Shown here: piece after piece, positions 42,722-51,043 of the stretch
Position numbering within the stretch: the stretch's first letter is position 1
Layout: every line of letters starts with the position of its first letter
Assembly (NCBI GenBank): GCA_021202985.1
Contig: JAJQCA010000070.1
Location: 1 to 51,043, forward strand
Direction: 5' to 3'
Origin: Alistipes sp.
Lineage (GTDB): Bacteria; Bacteroidota; Bacteroidia; Bacteroidales; Rikenellaceae
DNA: 51,043 nucleotides
Notes under the pieces: model-generated
What the model was told of the DNA's origin: nothing
Database searches by the model: none
The model's input: only the letters and a program-made list of their open reading frames with translations
Program-made: the position numbers and the translations under genes

Positions 42722-45349
42722 CTATAACTGCAACAGTCCGCACTCGCGCAGGGCGTCCCACTTTTTGGAGTGGTAAAAGGCGAGGAAACTATCCCCGTTT
42801 ATCTCTTCGTATAACTCCCGGGCCTGACCTAATGTGGCGCTTGCCGACAAGCCCTCCACCGCATCCAACAACCGCATTAGGAACCGTACATGGGGTTCCG
42901 TAAGCCGTACATTCTTCGTTTTGGCAGGCATCTCCACCGTTATACCGTCGGCGGAGTGGGTAGGAATGGACGGTGCGAGCCATAGCAGGCGGGCGTGCTC
43001 GTCGAACATCCGCGAAGTGTCGGACTTTATAAGGTGGTCGGTTACGAGCGTTTCGTCCATCGTGGTAGCCGGGGCTTTGCCGCCGAACCATTTATGGACG
43101 GGCCGGTCCAGTCCGGCGCCGGCCATGTAATTCGACAGGGCGGATCGCATGGCTTCCCCGGCCAGCCGGATATCGTAGCCCCGGTTCTCCCGGAAATATA
43201 TCTCGTTGTTGGCGAACGGGTTGACGCTGCAGTCGTAATTCGTGATACCGAAATCCCCCGGTCTTTTGCCCGACGGGCTGTGGACCGTCATCGCGTACCG
43301 GTGCCAGTAGGCCGACTCGAGCAACCCCGCCCGGAACATCTGCCGGACCACCTCCAACGAGTCTACCGTTTCCTGAAGGGTCTGGGTCGGGAAGCCGTAC
43401 ATCAGGTAACCGTGTACCATAATACCGCTGTACAGGAAGTTGCGCATAGCCAGCGTGGCCGACTCTATGGATATTCCTTTTTCCATCAGGGCCAGCAGGC
43501 GGTCGGAAGCGGTTTCCAATCCGCCGGAGACGGCTATACACCCCGCCGCGGCCATCAACCGGCACATATCGCCCGTGAACGCCTTGTCGAAACGGACGTT
43601 GGTCCACCAGACATAATTTCGCCTGCGGCGGAGCAGTTCCAGCGACAGGTCGCGGAGCACCCGCGGAGGTGCCGCCTCGTCAGTAAAGTGGAATCCGCGC
43701 GAGCCGGTCTCGGCCGCGACGGTATCCATCCAGTCGGCAATCGTAGCCGCCGGTACGGGGTCGTAACGCCCGATATAGTCCAGCCCTGTGTCGCAGAACG
43801 TGCACCTGCCCCAGTAGCACCCGTGGGCCAGGGTGAGTTTGTTCCACCGCCCGTCGCTCCAGATGCGCAGCATCGGGTTGGGAGTTTCGAGCATCGAGAA
43901 ATAGAGGCGGTGAGGCAAACCTGCGAAGTCCGGGCAACCCCGTTCGGCATGGCTTACGGGGCGCTCCGGTCCGTGGTCGCAGGACGCAGAGTCGGGGTAA
44001 ACCATGGCGGTGTTATCTCCGGCCGGGCAACGCATGGAGCCGTCCGGAGGGGTCCCTGGGTCCGTAAATAAATCTTTATGGCTGTCCGGGCGTCCGTCGT
44101 GGCCGGCCGGTAATACTATATTGCGGTGTTGCGATTCTCCCGGCACATCCGGGCGTCGCCCGTGATCTTCCGGGCAACTCCTTGTTTCGGGTGGTGTATC
44201 TGTTTGCGACTGGTTGTCGTCCACCGTTAAAGCTTCGGTGCCGTGGCGCATTTTTTCCGGCTTACCCGGGCGCGGTCCGTTGTCGCCTGTTAAGGCAGGG
44301 CTGGCTGAAATAGTGGTTCCTCGGCCGGTGTTAAACCCTGAACTTCCACCCGGCTCAGACACCGCTTCCGACACCCCGGTCCCCGCCGGTTTACCGGATT
44401 CTTCCATCCCGAAAGGCCTGAGGATACCGTCCCGGTCGTAATACCCCTCCCGTGTGTAAGAATTCCGTGGTATGCCGCCGCGGATTATGTTCTCGAGCGT
44501 CTGTTCGCCGTCGTCCAGTATAATATGGTCGAAGAAGTCGAACACAGCCGTGTCCGAAAGGCTGCGCAGTTCGGTGGTCGGGTATCCGCCGCCTGCGAGG
44601 AGAGTAATACCCGGGTGGTGCCTTTTTATATGCCGGGCGCATTTGAGGGCGGAGAGCAGGTTGCCGGGAAACGGTATGGTAAAACCTACGAACTGCGGCC
44701 GGTACGCTTCTATATATCCGTCCAGCAGTCCGTGCATTTCCCGGTCGATGGCGTCGGCCGGATTAGCGAGTTCTGCGGCCAAAGGGGCGAACTCCGGCAG
44801 CGACACGGCAATTGTCTCGGCGTAGCGTACCAGTCCGAAATGGGGCGTGACCGTTGCCCGGATATAATCGCCGAGGTCCTGAAGGTAGAGCGTCGCGAGG
44901 TACTTCGCGCAGTCAGCCGTGCCGAGGGCACCGAAATAGTCGGCCGGGTCGACCATGCCGGCGAACCTTCCGGCCTGCGGCAGATATTCGGGCATACAAA
45001 TAAGTTCGGCCAGCTCGGGTGCCTGCCCCCGCAGGAACGCCATGACGCTGTCGATGGTCGTGGTATATTTTTCGCCCAGGGTATGGATACGGGCAATATT
45101 TTCGCGGCTAACGGAATGCGATGTGTCCGCGGCCCCCTCCGCGGCTTCCGGTAAAATTTCTTCCGCCGGACGGGCGAACAATCCGCGCAGGAACCCTCCC
45201 GAGTAGATCCTGCCAAGCAGTTCCACCGACAGGTCGGCCTGCACGGCTTCAATGCCCCGCCGCACGAGGAAGCCTTTAAGGTATGCCGTGGCGGGGTAGG
45301 GGCAGTTCGGTTGGACGAACGGTGGGGTCAGCAGTAGTATTCCGGCCAT
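42722..45349 (-). CDS. Radical SAM protein with N-terminal B12-binding-like domain and a 155-residue insertion
   Basis: The 875-residue protein begins MAGILLLTPPFVQPNCPYPA, as in cobalamin-dependent radical SAM enzymes, with GFTIPFPGNLLSALKCARHI and LLAGGGYPTTELR following (about 220-262). The cluster motif is CYWGRCTFC (Cys511, Cys516, Cys519: CX4CX2C). GGLETASDRLL and the GYLMYGFPTQTLQETVDSLE blocks confirm the SAM barrel. Residues 316-471 are a hydrophilic, repeat-like insertion between the two domains (motifs GDNGPRPG, DHGRRPD, HDGRPDS, DHGPERP). Without it the length is about 720. Substrate unknown. The MBL-fold gene lies one base upstream. Confidence 0.88.
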   Translation of the reverse strand: MAGILLLTPPFVQPNCPYPATAYLKGFLVRRGIEAVQADLSVELLGRIYSGGFLRGLFARPAEEILPEAAEGAADTSHSVSRENIARIHTLGEKYTTTIDSVMAFLRGQAPELAELICMPEYLPQAGRFAGMVDPADYFGALGTADCAKYLATLYLQDLGDYIRATVTPHFGLVRYAETIAVSLPEFAPLAAELANPADAIDREMHGLLDGYIEAYRPQFVGFTIPFPGNLLSALKCARHIKRHHPGITLLAGGGYPTTELRSLSDTAVFDFFDHIILDDGEQTLENIIRGGIPRNSYTREGYYDRDGILRPFGMEESGKPAGTGVSEAVSEPGGSSGFNTGRGTTISASPALTGDNGPRPGKPEKMRHGTEALTVDDNQSQTDTPPETRSCPEDHGRRPDVPGESQHRNIVLPAGHDGRPDSHKDLFTDPGTPPDGSMRCPAGDNTAMVYPDSASCDHGPERPVSHAERGCPDFAGLPHRLYFSMLETPNPMLRIWSDGRWNKLTLAHGCYWGRCTFCDTGLDYIGRYDPVPAATIADWMDTVAAETGSRGFHFTDEAAPPRVLRDLSLELLRRRRNYVWWTNVRFDKAFTGDMCRLMAAAGCIAVSGGLETASDRLLALMEKGISIESATLAMRNFLYSGIMVHGYLMYGFPTQTLQETVDSLEVVRQMFRAGLLESAYWHRYAMTVHSPSGKRPGDFGITNYDCSVNPFANNEIYFRENRGYDIRLAGEAMRSALSNYMAGAGLDRPVHKWFGGKAPATTMDETLVTDHLIKSDTSRMFDEHARLLWLAPSIPTHSADGITVEMPAKTKNVRLTEPHVRFLMRLLDAVEGLSASATLGQARELYEEINGDSFLAFYHSKKWDALRECGLLQL
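43937..44404 (-). repeat. In-frame repeat-rich insertion in the radical SAM gene
   Basis: About 468 bases encode residues 316-471, with at least four degenerate copies of a D-[HN]-G-x-R-P motif. At the DNA level related blocks (GGGCGTCCGTCGTGGCCGG, GGGCGTCGCCCGTGATCTTC, GGGCGCGGTCCGTTGTCGCC) recur at spacings of about 60-120 bases. Confidence 0.6.
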
Positions 45350-45350
45350 T

Positions 45351-46121
45351 TCAGGGATATTCTATTTTCAGGCCGTCGTAAGCGAAGCGGAACCCTTCAG
45401 GTAACTGTACCTCTTCTTCGCCGTGCAGACCCATCTGGTGTGAGATATGAGTGAAACAGACCTGCCGGGCCCCGGCCTTACGCCCCACCGCGATAGCCTC
45501 GCCGAGGGTGAAATGCGACAGGTGGGTCTCTTTTCGCAGGGCATTTATAACGAGCAGGTCCACTCCTTTAATCTTTTCGATTTCGCTCTCCGCGATACGG
45601 TTCATATCGGTGAGGTAGGCCATATTACCGATACGGAAACCGACCACCGGAAGCCGGAAATGGAAACCCTCCACGGGAACCACCTCCAGTCCGCCGATGT
45701 CGAAAGGCCTGCCGGGGTCGATGGTGTGCAGCTCTATATCCGGAACTCCCGGGTAGCGGTTCTCGCCGAACGCGTAGTCGAAATCGGTCTCGATGCGCCG
45801 TTGCACCCGCCCGGTGGCGTAGACGTCCACCGGGCGGCCGCTGGTGTAGTTGAACGCCCTCACGTCGTCCAGCCCACCGATATGGTCCTTATGTTCGTGG
45901 GTGAGAAGTATCGCGTCCACACCGCGGACATCCTCGCGGAGCATCTGCTGCCGGAAATCCGTACCGGCGTCTATAACCAGTACCTTCCCGGCGGTCTCTA
46001 CCAGCACCGAGGAGCGGAGGCGCTTGTCACGCCCGTCAGCGCTCGTACACACCCTGCACCGGCACGAAATTACCGGTACCCCCTGCGAAGTTCCCGTGCC
46101 GAGGAAAGTTAAAGTGGACAT
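45351..46121 (-). CDS. MBL-fold metallohydrolase (PhnP-like)
   Basis: The 256-residue protein begins LTFLGTGTSQGVPVISCRCR and has the metal motif LTHEHKDHIGGLDDVRAF plus later MAYLTDMNRIAE and TLGEAIAVGRKAGARQVCFT. This is the PhnP/YycJ-like branch that cleaves phosphodiesters or acts in phosphonate or tRNA-related steps. The Cys pair CRCRVC (about 21-26) is a second metal site known in PhnP. It lies one base from the radical SAM gene, so both are one operon. Confidence 0.92.
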   Translation of the reverse strand: MSTLTFLGTGTSQGVPVISCRCRVCTSADGRDKRLRSSVLVETAGKVLVIDAGTDFRQQMLREDVRGVDAILLTHEHKDHIGGLDDVRAFNYTSGRPVDVYATGRVQRRIETDFDYAFGENRYPGVPDIELHTIDPGRPFDIGGLEVVPVEGFHFRLPVVGFRIGNMAYLTDMNRIAESEIEKIKGVDLLVINALRKETHLSHFTLGEAIAVGRKAGARQVCFTHISHQMGLHGEEEVQLPEGFRFAYDGLKIEYP

Positions 46122-46207
46122 CTTTTAATAATTAACACCAAAAGTATTAAAAATCCGCGCCAATAAAAATATACCTTCGCGATACCCCGTAACAATACAG
46201 TCCGGTC

Positions 46208-46244
46208 CGTAAAAAAGCCGCCTGCTTTCCGGCAGACGGCTTTT
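46208..46244 (-). terminator. Rho-independent terminator of the peptide transporter gene
   Basis: On the minus strand AAGCCGTCTGC pairs with GCAGGCGGCTT, followed by TTTT. It lies 23 bases after the stop at 46267. Confidence 0.85.
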
Positions 46245-46266
46245 CCAATATCGCTACGGGAAGGTT

Positions 46267-47961
46267 TTACGCTTCCGAAGTGGTCTTTTCGAGGCGTTTC
46301 ATTACCGAGAACAGGAATGCCGCTGAGAGCAGGCAGCAGGCCACCAGAATGCCCCACAGTACCCAGAGCTGCATTCCGCCCCACAGGTAACCGATAATGG
46401 CCACCAGGTAGTTACCGATTGCCGTGGCCGCGAGCCATCCGCCCTGCGCCATACCTTTGTACTTCGGCGGAGCCACTTTCGATACGAACGAGATACCCAT
46501 CGGAGATAGGAACAGCTCGGCGATTGTAAGAACGAAGTAGGTGCTTATAAGCCAGTTGGGCGAAACGAGCGATGTGCTTACGCCGCCGGTGCTTTCGAGC
46601 GATGCCGGAGTGGGCAGGCCGAACGAACCTATCATCAGCACCACGAATCCTAAAGCCGCTATAAGCATCCCGATACCGATTTTTCGCGGCGCCAGCGGCT
46701 CCTTGCCCTTCGAGCCGAGCCAGGTGAATATCCCCACCGTAACCGGTGTAAGAAGTATTATAAAGTACGGGTTGAACTGCTGGAAAATCTGCGGGGTGAT
46801 CCTCATCGTTTCCGGCAGTGCGGCGTAAGCCCACCATGCCAGCAGGGCGCCCGCCACAGCCACGATCCCGGCGGTGGTCTTCGATTTGGAGGTCTTACCC
46901 GTTATTACGTTGAGGATACCGTAGAAGACGAGGATAAACGGCAGGAGGGTAAGCAGCGAGAAGCCGAACCTGCCGAAGCCGGTCACCGTCGAGTCCGTAT
47001 AGTCGCGAGCGAACCAGGTCATCGTCAGCCCGTTCTGGTGGAAGGACATCCAGAAGAATATCACCACCGCGAATACAAGCCCGAGGACCATAAGCCTGTC
47101 CTTGGTCTGCTGCGGGGTGAGTTCTATAACGTCCGAGGTCTTGCCTGAAGCGGCCGCCTCCTTGGCCTTTTCCTTCTCTGTTTTGTCCGCGGCCTTGTAA
47201 AGCCTGCGGAACCCGAGGAATATAAGCATCGAAATAATCAGGGAGATACACGCAACTCCGAACCCGTAGTTATACGAGGTGCTGAGAGAATCGAGGTACT
47301 GCTGGCTGAAGGCCGCTATGTCCGTACCCTGGTAACCCTGAGCGTCGGCCAGCGCGGTAAGCGTCTGCATACCCTCCTGCGATATCTTGCCGTCCATCAA
47401 CTGGTGGGTGAGAGCAGGTATCTCAGCGTTATATGAAAATCCGTCTTTAGCCAGGAAGTGGTTCGACACCGCTTCGGCAGCCGAAGGCGCGAAGAACGCT
47501 CCTATGTTGATACACATGTAGAATATACTGAACGCAAGGTCCCTCTTGGCGCTGTACCGCGGGTCGTCGTAAAGGTTACCCACAAGCGCCTGCAGGTTGC
47601 CTTTGAAGCAGCCCGTACCCATGGCAATAAGGGCCAGTGCGCCGAACATCGCAACCTTGGCTCCCATGCTCGTACCGCTGGGTATGGCCAGCAGGAAGTA
47701 ACCTATGAACATTACCACGATACCTAACGCTATCGTCTTGCCGTAGCCCAGCACCTTGTCCGCCAGAAGCCCGCCGAACAGCGGCAGGAAGTAGACCAGC
47801 GCGAGGAAGCTGCCGAAAATTGTACTCGTCGCATCGGACGAAAAGCCGAATTTCGCCTGCATGAACAGTACGAAAATGGCCAGCATGGTATAGTAGCCGA
47901 AGCGTTCCCCCATATTGGCCAGTGCAAGTACGAAAAGTCCCTTGGGATGATTTTTGAACAT
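46267..47961 (-). CDS. POT-family proton-coupled peptide transporter
   Basis: The 564-residue protein starts at ATG 47961 (MFKNHPKGLFVLALANMGER). The frame stays open to 48072 but those codons fall in a structured leader and the promoter. POT signatures ANMGERFGYYTM (helix 1), GNLQALVGNLYDD and FSIFYMCINIGAFFAPS are present, with about 14 helices. It imports di- and tripeptides with protons. The large soluble loop (about 190-250) between helices 6 and 7 is typical of the bacterial group with extra helices. It stands alone, divergent from glgB. Confidence 0.95.
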   Translation of the reverse strand: MFKNHPKGLFVLALANMGERFGYYTMLAIFVLFMQAKFGFSSDATSTIFGSFLALVYFLPLFGGLLADKVLGYGKTIALGIVVMFIGYFLLAIPSGTSMGAKVAMFGALALIAMGTGCFKGNLQALVGNLYDDPRYSAKRDLAFSIFYMCINIGAFFAPSAAEAVSNHFLAKDGFSYNAEIPALTHQLMDGKISQEGMQTLTALADAQGYQGTDIAAFSQQYLDSLSTSYNYGFGVACISLIISMLIFLGFRRLYKAADKTEKEKAKEAAASGKTSDVIELTPQQTKDRLMVLGLVFAVVIFFWMSFHQNGLTMTWFARDYTDSTVTGFGRFGFSLLTLLPFILVFYGILNVITGKTSKSKTTAGIVAVAGALLAWWAYAALPETMRITPQIFQQFNPYFIILLTPVTVGIFTWLGSKGKEPLAPRKIGIGMLIAALGFVVLMIGSFGLPTPASLESTGGVSTSLVSPNWLISTYFVLTIAELFLSPMGISFVSKVAPPKYKGMAQGGWLAATAIGNYLVAIIGYLWGGMQLWVLWGILVACCLLSAAFLFSVMKRLEKTTSEA

Positions 47962-47989
47962 ATTTAAACCTTTTGGGTTAATTACTTTT

Positions 47990-48057
47990 CCAGACGAAGA
48001 ACGGCAGACGGGCTGCATGCCCGTGAACGGGGCCTGTGTCACCCGCCGTGCGTCTGG
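47990..48057 (-). promoter_or_regulatory. Structured mRNA leader of the peptide transporter
   Basis: CCAGACG (47990-47996) pairs with CGTCTGG (48051-48057), and CGGC (48002-48005) with GCCG (48045-48048). A GGGC/GCCC hairpin lies inside. On the minus strand it occupies most of the roughly 100-nt leader after the -7 element at 48070. No known riboswitch was recognised. Confidence 0.5.
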
Positions 48058-48069
48058 TTTTAACGGAGA

Positions 48070-48077
48070 CAAATATA
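48070..48077 (-). promoter_or_regulatory. -7 element of the peptide transporter gene
   Basis: CAAATATA on the + strand is TATATTTG on the minus strand, an exact TAnnTTTG match. Its position makes the upstream ATG reading at 48072 impossible. Confidence 0.55.
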
Positions 48078-48094
48078 GGATAATTTTCCATATC

Positions 48095-48126
48095 TTTTGG
48101 CGGCGGCTGTTTTTTCTTTATCTTTA
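48095..48126 (+). promoter_or_regulatory. Promoter of glgB
   Basis: TTTTG at 48095-48099 and TATCTTTA at 48119-48126 are separated by 19 bases, close to the TTTG-N19-TAnnTTTG pattern. Transcription would start near 48133, about 29 nt before the ATG. Confidence 0.55.
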
Positions 48127-48161
48127 TTTGTCAGAAATTTCGCTATTAAAAAATTGCATAT

Positions 48162-50201
48162 ATGGAAGTTGCCCCGAAGAGGCTGCCTGTATTGGATCAG
48201 GACGAATGGCTGCGCGAAAGCGCCGGCGAAATTACGGCGCGATACGAGCGGTACCGGGCCAAACTGGAGCAGATAGAAAGCGCGAGCGGTTCGATAACGG
48301 ACTATGCCAACGGTTACCGGTGGTTCGGTTTCCAGAGGGACGACCTGCTGGACGGCTGGTGGTTCCGAGAGTGGCTGCCGGGTGCCCGGGAGGTCTACCT
48401 TTTCGGGGACCTGACGGATTGGGACCGGAAGCGCATCCCGCTCGACCGGGGCGAGGGCGGAGTGTGGAGCGCCTTCCTTCCGGACGCGGTATACGCAAAA
48501 AAACTGGTGCACGGCTCACTTGTCAAGATACTCGTATACGGCGACAACGGGTGGCACGAACGCATTCCGGCCTATATCCGCCGGGCGGTGCAGGACCCGG
48601 ACACCAAGAATTTCTCGGGCCAGTTCTGGAACCCGCCCAAGCCGTTCGACTGGTCGGGAGACGGCTTCGACGCCTCGCAACTGGGAAATCCCATAATCTA
48701 CGAGGCCCATGTGGGTATGGCTACCGAGGAGCAGCGGGTGGGGACATACCGTGAGTTCGCGCGGGACATCCTGCCGCGTATCAAAAAACAGGGTTACAAT
48801 GCTGTGCAGCTTATGGCCGTGACCGAGCACCCGTATTACGGCAGCTTCGGATACCACGTTTCGAACTTCTTCGCGCCCTCGTCGCGCTTCGGTACCCCGG
48901 AGGACCTGAAGGCCCTAATAAAGAAGGCCCACAAGATGGGCCTGGCCGTGATAATGGATCTGGTGCACGCACATTTCGTAAAGAACCTCAACGAGGGTTT
49001 GAACGAGCTGGACGGTACCGACCACCAGTACTCCCGCCCGGGCGAGGAGGGTTACCAACCATACTGGGATTCGAAACTTTTCGATTACGGCAAGGACGAG
49101 GTGCAGCACTTCCTACTCTCGAACGCCAAATACTGGCTGGACGAGTTCCATTTCGACGGCTACCGTTACGACGGGGTGACCTCCATGATATACAAGCACC
49201 ACGGCTATACGGAGTTCGACGCGAGGCACAAGTTTTTCGACGACTCGGTGAACCGCGACGCGCTGCTCTACCTGGCCCTGTCCAATACCCTGGTCCACGA
49301 GTTCCGCCCCTCGGCAATCACCATAGCCGAAGACGTCAGCGGAATGCCTACCATGTGTTCGCCGGTAGGGGACGGGGGTATCGGGTTCGATTACCGCCTC
49401 GGGATGGCCGTGCCCGACTTCTGGATAAAAATGCTCAAGGAGGTGCCCGACGAGAAGTGGAACATCTGGGATATCTGGAACATCATGACAGACCGCCTGC
49501 CGTATGTTAAAACCATTACATACGCCGAGTCGCACGACCAGGCTATGGTGGGCGACAAGACCATAGCCTTCCGGCTGATGGACAAGGAGATGTATACCGG
49601 GATGGACCGTGCTACGCGCAGCCTTGTCGTGGACCGTGGCGTGGCGCTCCACAAAATGATACGGCTTGCCACCATCTCGATGGGCGGGCAGGGGTACCTC
49701 GATTTTATGGGTAACGAATTCGGGCACCCGGAATGGATAGACTTTCCGCGCGAGGGCAACGGCTGGAGCTATCAGTACGCCCGCCGCCAGTGGAGCCTCG
49801 CTGCCAATCCGTTCCTTAGATACGCCCAGCTCGGCGACTTCGACCGCGACATGATACGGATGGTGCGCAAGTTCGGCATCCTGGCCGACAACTATCCTTA
49901 TAACCTGATGATGGACGAGGGCAACCAGACGATGGTCTACTCTCACGGCGACCTGGTGTTCGTGCTCAACTGGAGCCCGACGCGGAGTATCCCCGATTAC
50001 GCCGTACCGGTGCCCTCGCCCGGACGGTACCGGGTGCTGCTTTCGAGCGACTCGCCGGACTACGGCGGTCTGGACCGGATTGTGGAGGGGGTGCCGCATT
50101 TCAGCTTTCCCGTCCGGCAAAAAGATGGGGAATTGAGGCATTATATTTATATTTACAACGTCAACCGTACGGCGGTGGTCTATAAAAAACTCGGTAAATG
50201 A
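48162..50201 (+). CDS. glgB: 1,4-alpha-glucan branching enzyme (GH13, GBE type)
   Basis: The 679-residue enzyme makes alpha-1,6 branches in glycogen. It has an N-terminal CBM48 domain (about 60-150, WFREWLPGAREVYLFGDLTD), then the GH13 barrel: FHFDGYRYDGVTSMIYKHHG (nucleophile Asp), ITIAEDVSGMPTMC (acid Glu), YAESHDQAMVGDKTIAF, and MGNEFGHPEWIDFPREGNGW. A C-terminal beta domain ends it. The size and sequence fit the eukaryote-like GBE used by Bacteroidota rather than E. coli GlgB. It is divergent from the peptide transporter. Confidence 0.96.
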   Translation: MEVAPKRLPVLDQDEWLRESAGEITARYERYRAKLEQIESASGSITDYANGYRWFGFQRDDLLDGWWFREWLPGAREVYLFGDLTDWDRKRIPLDRGEGGVWSAFLPDAVYAKKLVHGSLVKILVYGDNGWHERIPAYIRRAVQDPDTKNFSGQFWNPPKPFDWSGDGFDASQLGNPIIYEAHVGMATEEQRVGTYREFARDILPRIKKQGYNAVQLMAVTEHPYYGSFGYHVSNFFAPSSRFGTPEDLKALIKKAHKMGLAVIMDLVHAHFVKNLNEGLNELDGTDHQYSRPGEEGYQPYWDSKLFDYGKDEVQHFLLSNAKYWLDEFHFDGYRYDGVTSMIYKHHGYTEFDARHKFFDDSVNRDALLYLALSNTLVHEFRPSAITIAEDVSGMPTMCSPVGDGGIGFDYRLGMAVPDFWIKMLKEVPDEKWNIWDIWNIMTDRLPYVKTITYAESHDQAMVGDKTIAFRLMDKEMYTGMDRATRSLVVDRGVALHKMIRLATISMGGQGYLDFMGNEFGHPEWIDFPREGNGWSYQYARRQWSLAANPFLRYAQLGDFDRDMIRMVRKFGILADNYPYNLMMDEGNQTMVYSHGDLVFVLNWSPTRSIPDYAVPVPSPGRYRVLLSSDSPDYGGLDRIVEGVPHFSFPVRQKDGELRHYIYIYNVNRTAVVYKKLGK

Positions 50202-50392
50202 TTTTCCGTCTGCACGCGGGAAGTCGTGCTACGGGCCGGGTGCCGGGCCGGCCGGGGTAACGGGTCAGCGGCTACGACGCTTGACGCGGGCGACCTATGC
50301 TGTCGGGCGGTGGGCGAAGTGAGGCGGTTCAACACGGAATTTGCGGTGGTGGACTGTCGGCAAACCTTACAGAACTTATTGGAGAAATTCTT

Positions 50393-50893
50393 ATGTGGAG
50401 TAAAGGAGCGGTCCTTGCGACCGTTATCGGTGCGTTCCTTATTATTATAGGGTTTATGGTCATGGGCCTCCAGATGGGCCAGCCAGCCCTGCCCGGCTGG
50501 GAAAAATATGCTATACTTACCACTCTGGTATTGCTGCTGGTGCTGGTGGGATTTATCGTTTTTACCTATCCCATGAAGATTACCATGTGGGAGGATGCGT
50601 TTATTATCCGCAGGCTGGGAGGGAATAAGGTTATCCGCCACGGGGATATAAAATCCGCCCATCGTATCCGTAAAAACGAACTCGACCTTTCCGGAAAGAT
50701 GTTCGGTACCAGCGGCATGATAGGGTACTGGGGCATGCTCACCACACCCGACCACGGCAGGTTCCGGATATACAGCCGCCACCTTAGGAACATGCTTTTC
50801 CTCGAGATGCGCAACGGTCGCAAGTACGTCATCTCCTATACCCCTAAATGCGAAAAAGAGAGGGACACCCTCCGGGAATTGATGGACAGGTAA
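50393..50893 (+). CDS. Membrane protein with bacterial PH-like domain
   Basis: The 166-residue protein is set to start at ATG 50393 (MWSKGAVLATVIGAFLII) because a GGAG site sits about 9 nt before it. The frame is open to 50297, but the extra codons have no protein-like content. Two transmembrane helices (about 5-25 and 41-63) are followed by a beta-rich domain (about 64-166: ITMWEDAFIIRRLGGNKVIR, then LEMRNGRKYVISY) of the bacterial PH type. The function is unknown. It is 190 nt after glgB with no clear promoter. Confidence 0.78.
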   Translation: MWSKGAVLATVIGAFLIIIGFMVMGLQMGQPALPGWEKYAILTTLVLLLVLVGFIVFTYPMKITMWEDAFIIRRLGGNKVIRHGDIKSAHRIRKNELDLSGKMFGTSGMIGYWGMLTTPDHGRFRIYSRHLRNMLFLEMRNGRKYVISYTPKCEKERDTLRELMDR

Positions 50894-51016
50894 GTTGGTC
50901 TTACCCCCGCAGGGCCTTGGAGAGAGTTCCGACAGCCCGGAAAATCAATGGTATAACATAATTATCGTTATTGAACCCGGGGCAGCGCACATCACCCCGA
51001 ACCCCTCAAAGCACCC

Positions 51017-51043
51017 GTCATCCTGAACGAAGTGAAGGATCTG
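51017..51043. repeat. Dispersed intergenic repeat, copy at the window edge
   Basis: The 27-base element differs by one base from the copy at 22651-22677 and reaches the end of the window, so its full length is not visible. Confidence 0.7.

Noticed and set aside
42257-42727. 156-codon open frame on the + strand
   Set aside because: It is only the translation of the 13-bp minisatellite, has no start context, and overlaps the end of the radical SAM gene on the other strand.

Overview
The window reads as chromosomal DNA of a GC-rich member of the Bacteroidales, most like Alistipes/Rikenellaceae. The evidence is: repeated TAnnTTTG (-7) promoter elements; few Shine-Dalgarno sites; Bacteroidota-typical families (NigD-like lipoprotein, DUF4199, DUF4293, a CT398-like zinc-ribbon/NIF3 pair, GBE-type GlgB, short-TPR plus barrel pairs); and a compact bacterial SRP RNA of the Bacteroidales type. 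Genus-level placement is inference. No rRNA, tRNA, IS element, phage or CRISPR was found.

Layout. 0.2-5.0 kb: a large secreted TPR protein and an outer-membrane barrel. 5.2-6.6 kb: mltG (minus), then the SRP RNA gene. 6.8-13.4 kb: lipoprotein carbonic anhydrase, YciO/Sua5-like protein, DUF4199 protein, GT2 glycosyltransferase, DUF4293 protein, a frameshifted secreted protein, a CPA1 Na+/H+ antiporter and a 57-residue protein. 13.5-19.9 kb (minus): a 51-residue acidic protein after an ECF sigma factor, three small lipoproteins (two paralogous), a zinc-ribbon/NIF3 pair and a MerR regulator with a very long acidic tail. 20.0-21.9 kb: stand-alone riboflavin kinase and ahcY. 22.0-26.4 kb: phosphodiesterase, rpiB, a second ECF sigma factor followed by a membrane/barrel fusion protein, and a NigD-like lipoprotein. 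26.9-29.0 kb: alpha/beta hydrolase, a small acidic protein, dapF.

29.3-31.9 kb: phosphate butyryltransferase and butyrate kinase, followed by a tandem array of Z-DNA-type palindromes that fills the gap up to a convergent flippase gene. 33.7-37.9 kb (minus): pyk, aroQ, a ZIP transporter, a secreted protein and purE. 38.1-39.6 kb: hpt, queE, ftsB. 39.8-46.1 kb (minus): a duplicated YwqK-like lipoprotein, an SDR oxidoreductase, a 13-bp-period non-coding minisatellite, a radical SAM protein with a repeat-rich insertion and an MBL-fold hydrolase. 46.3-50.9 kb: a POT peptide transporter with a structured leader, glgB, and a PH-domain membrane protein.

Most genes are housekeeping: envelope (MltG, FtsB, GT2, flippase), central metabolism (Pyk, RpiB, GlgB), cofactors and nucleotides (RibK, QueE, PurE, Hpt, AhcY) and acid fermentation (Ptb-Buk). 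The unusual signal is in repeats: the roughly 100-bp-spaced palindrome array at 31.26-31.89 kb, the 13-bp minisatellite at 42.3-42.7 kb, the insertion inside the radical SAM gene, and a duplicated lipoprotein whose internal joint carries a patch of the neighbouring SDR gene. None of these could be searched against databases here.
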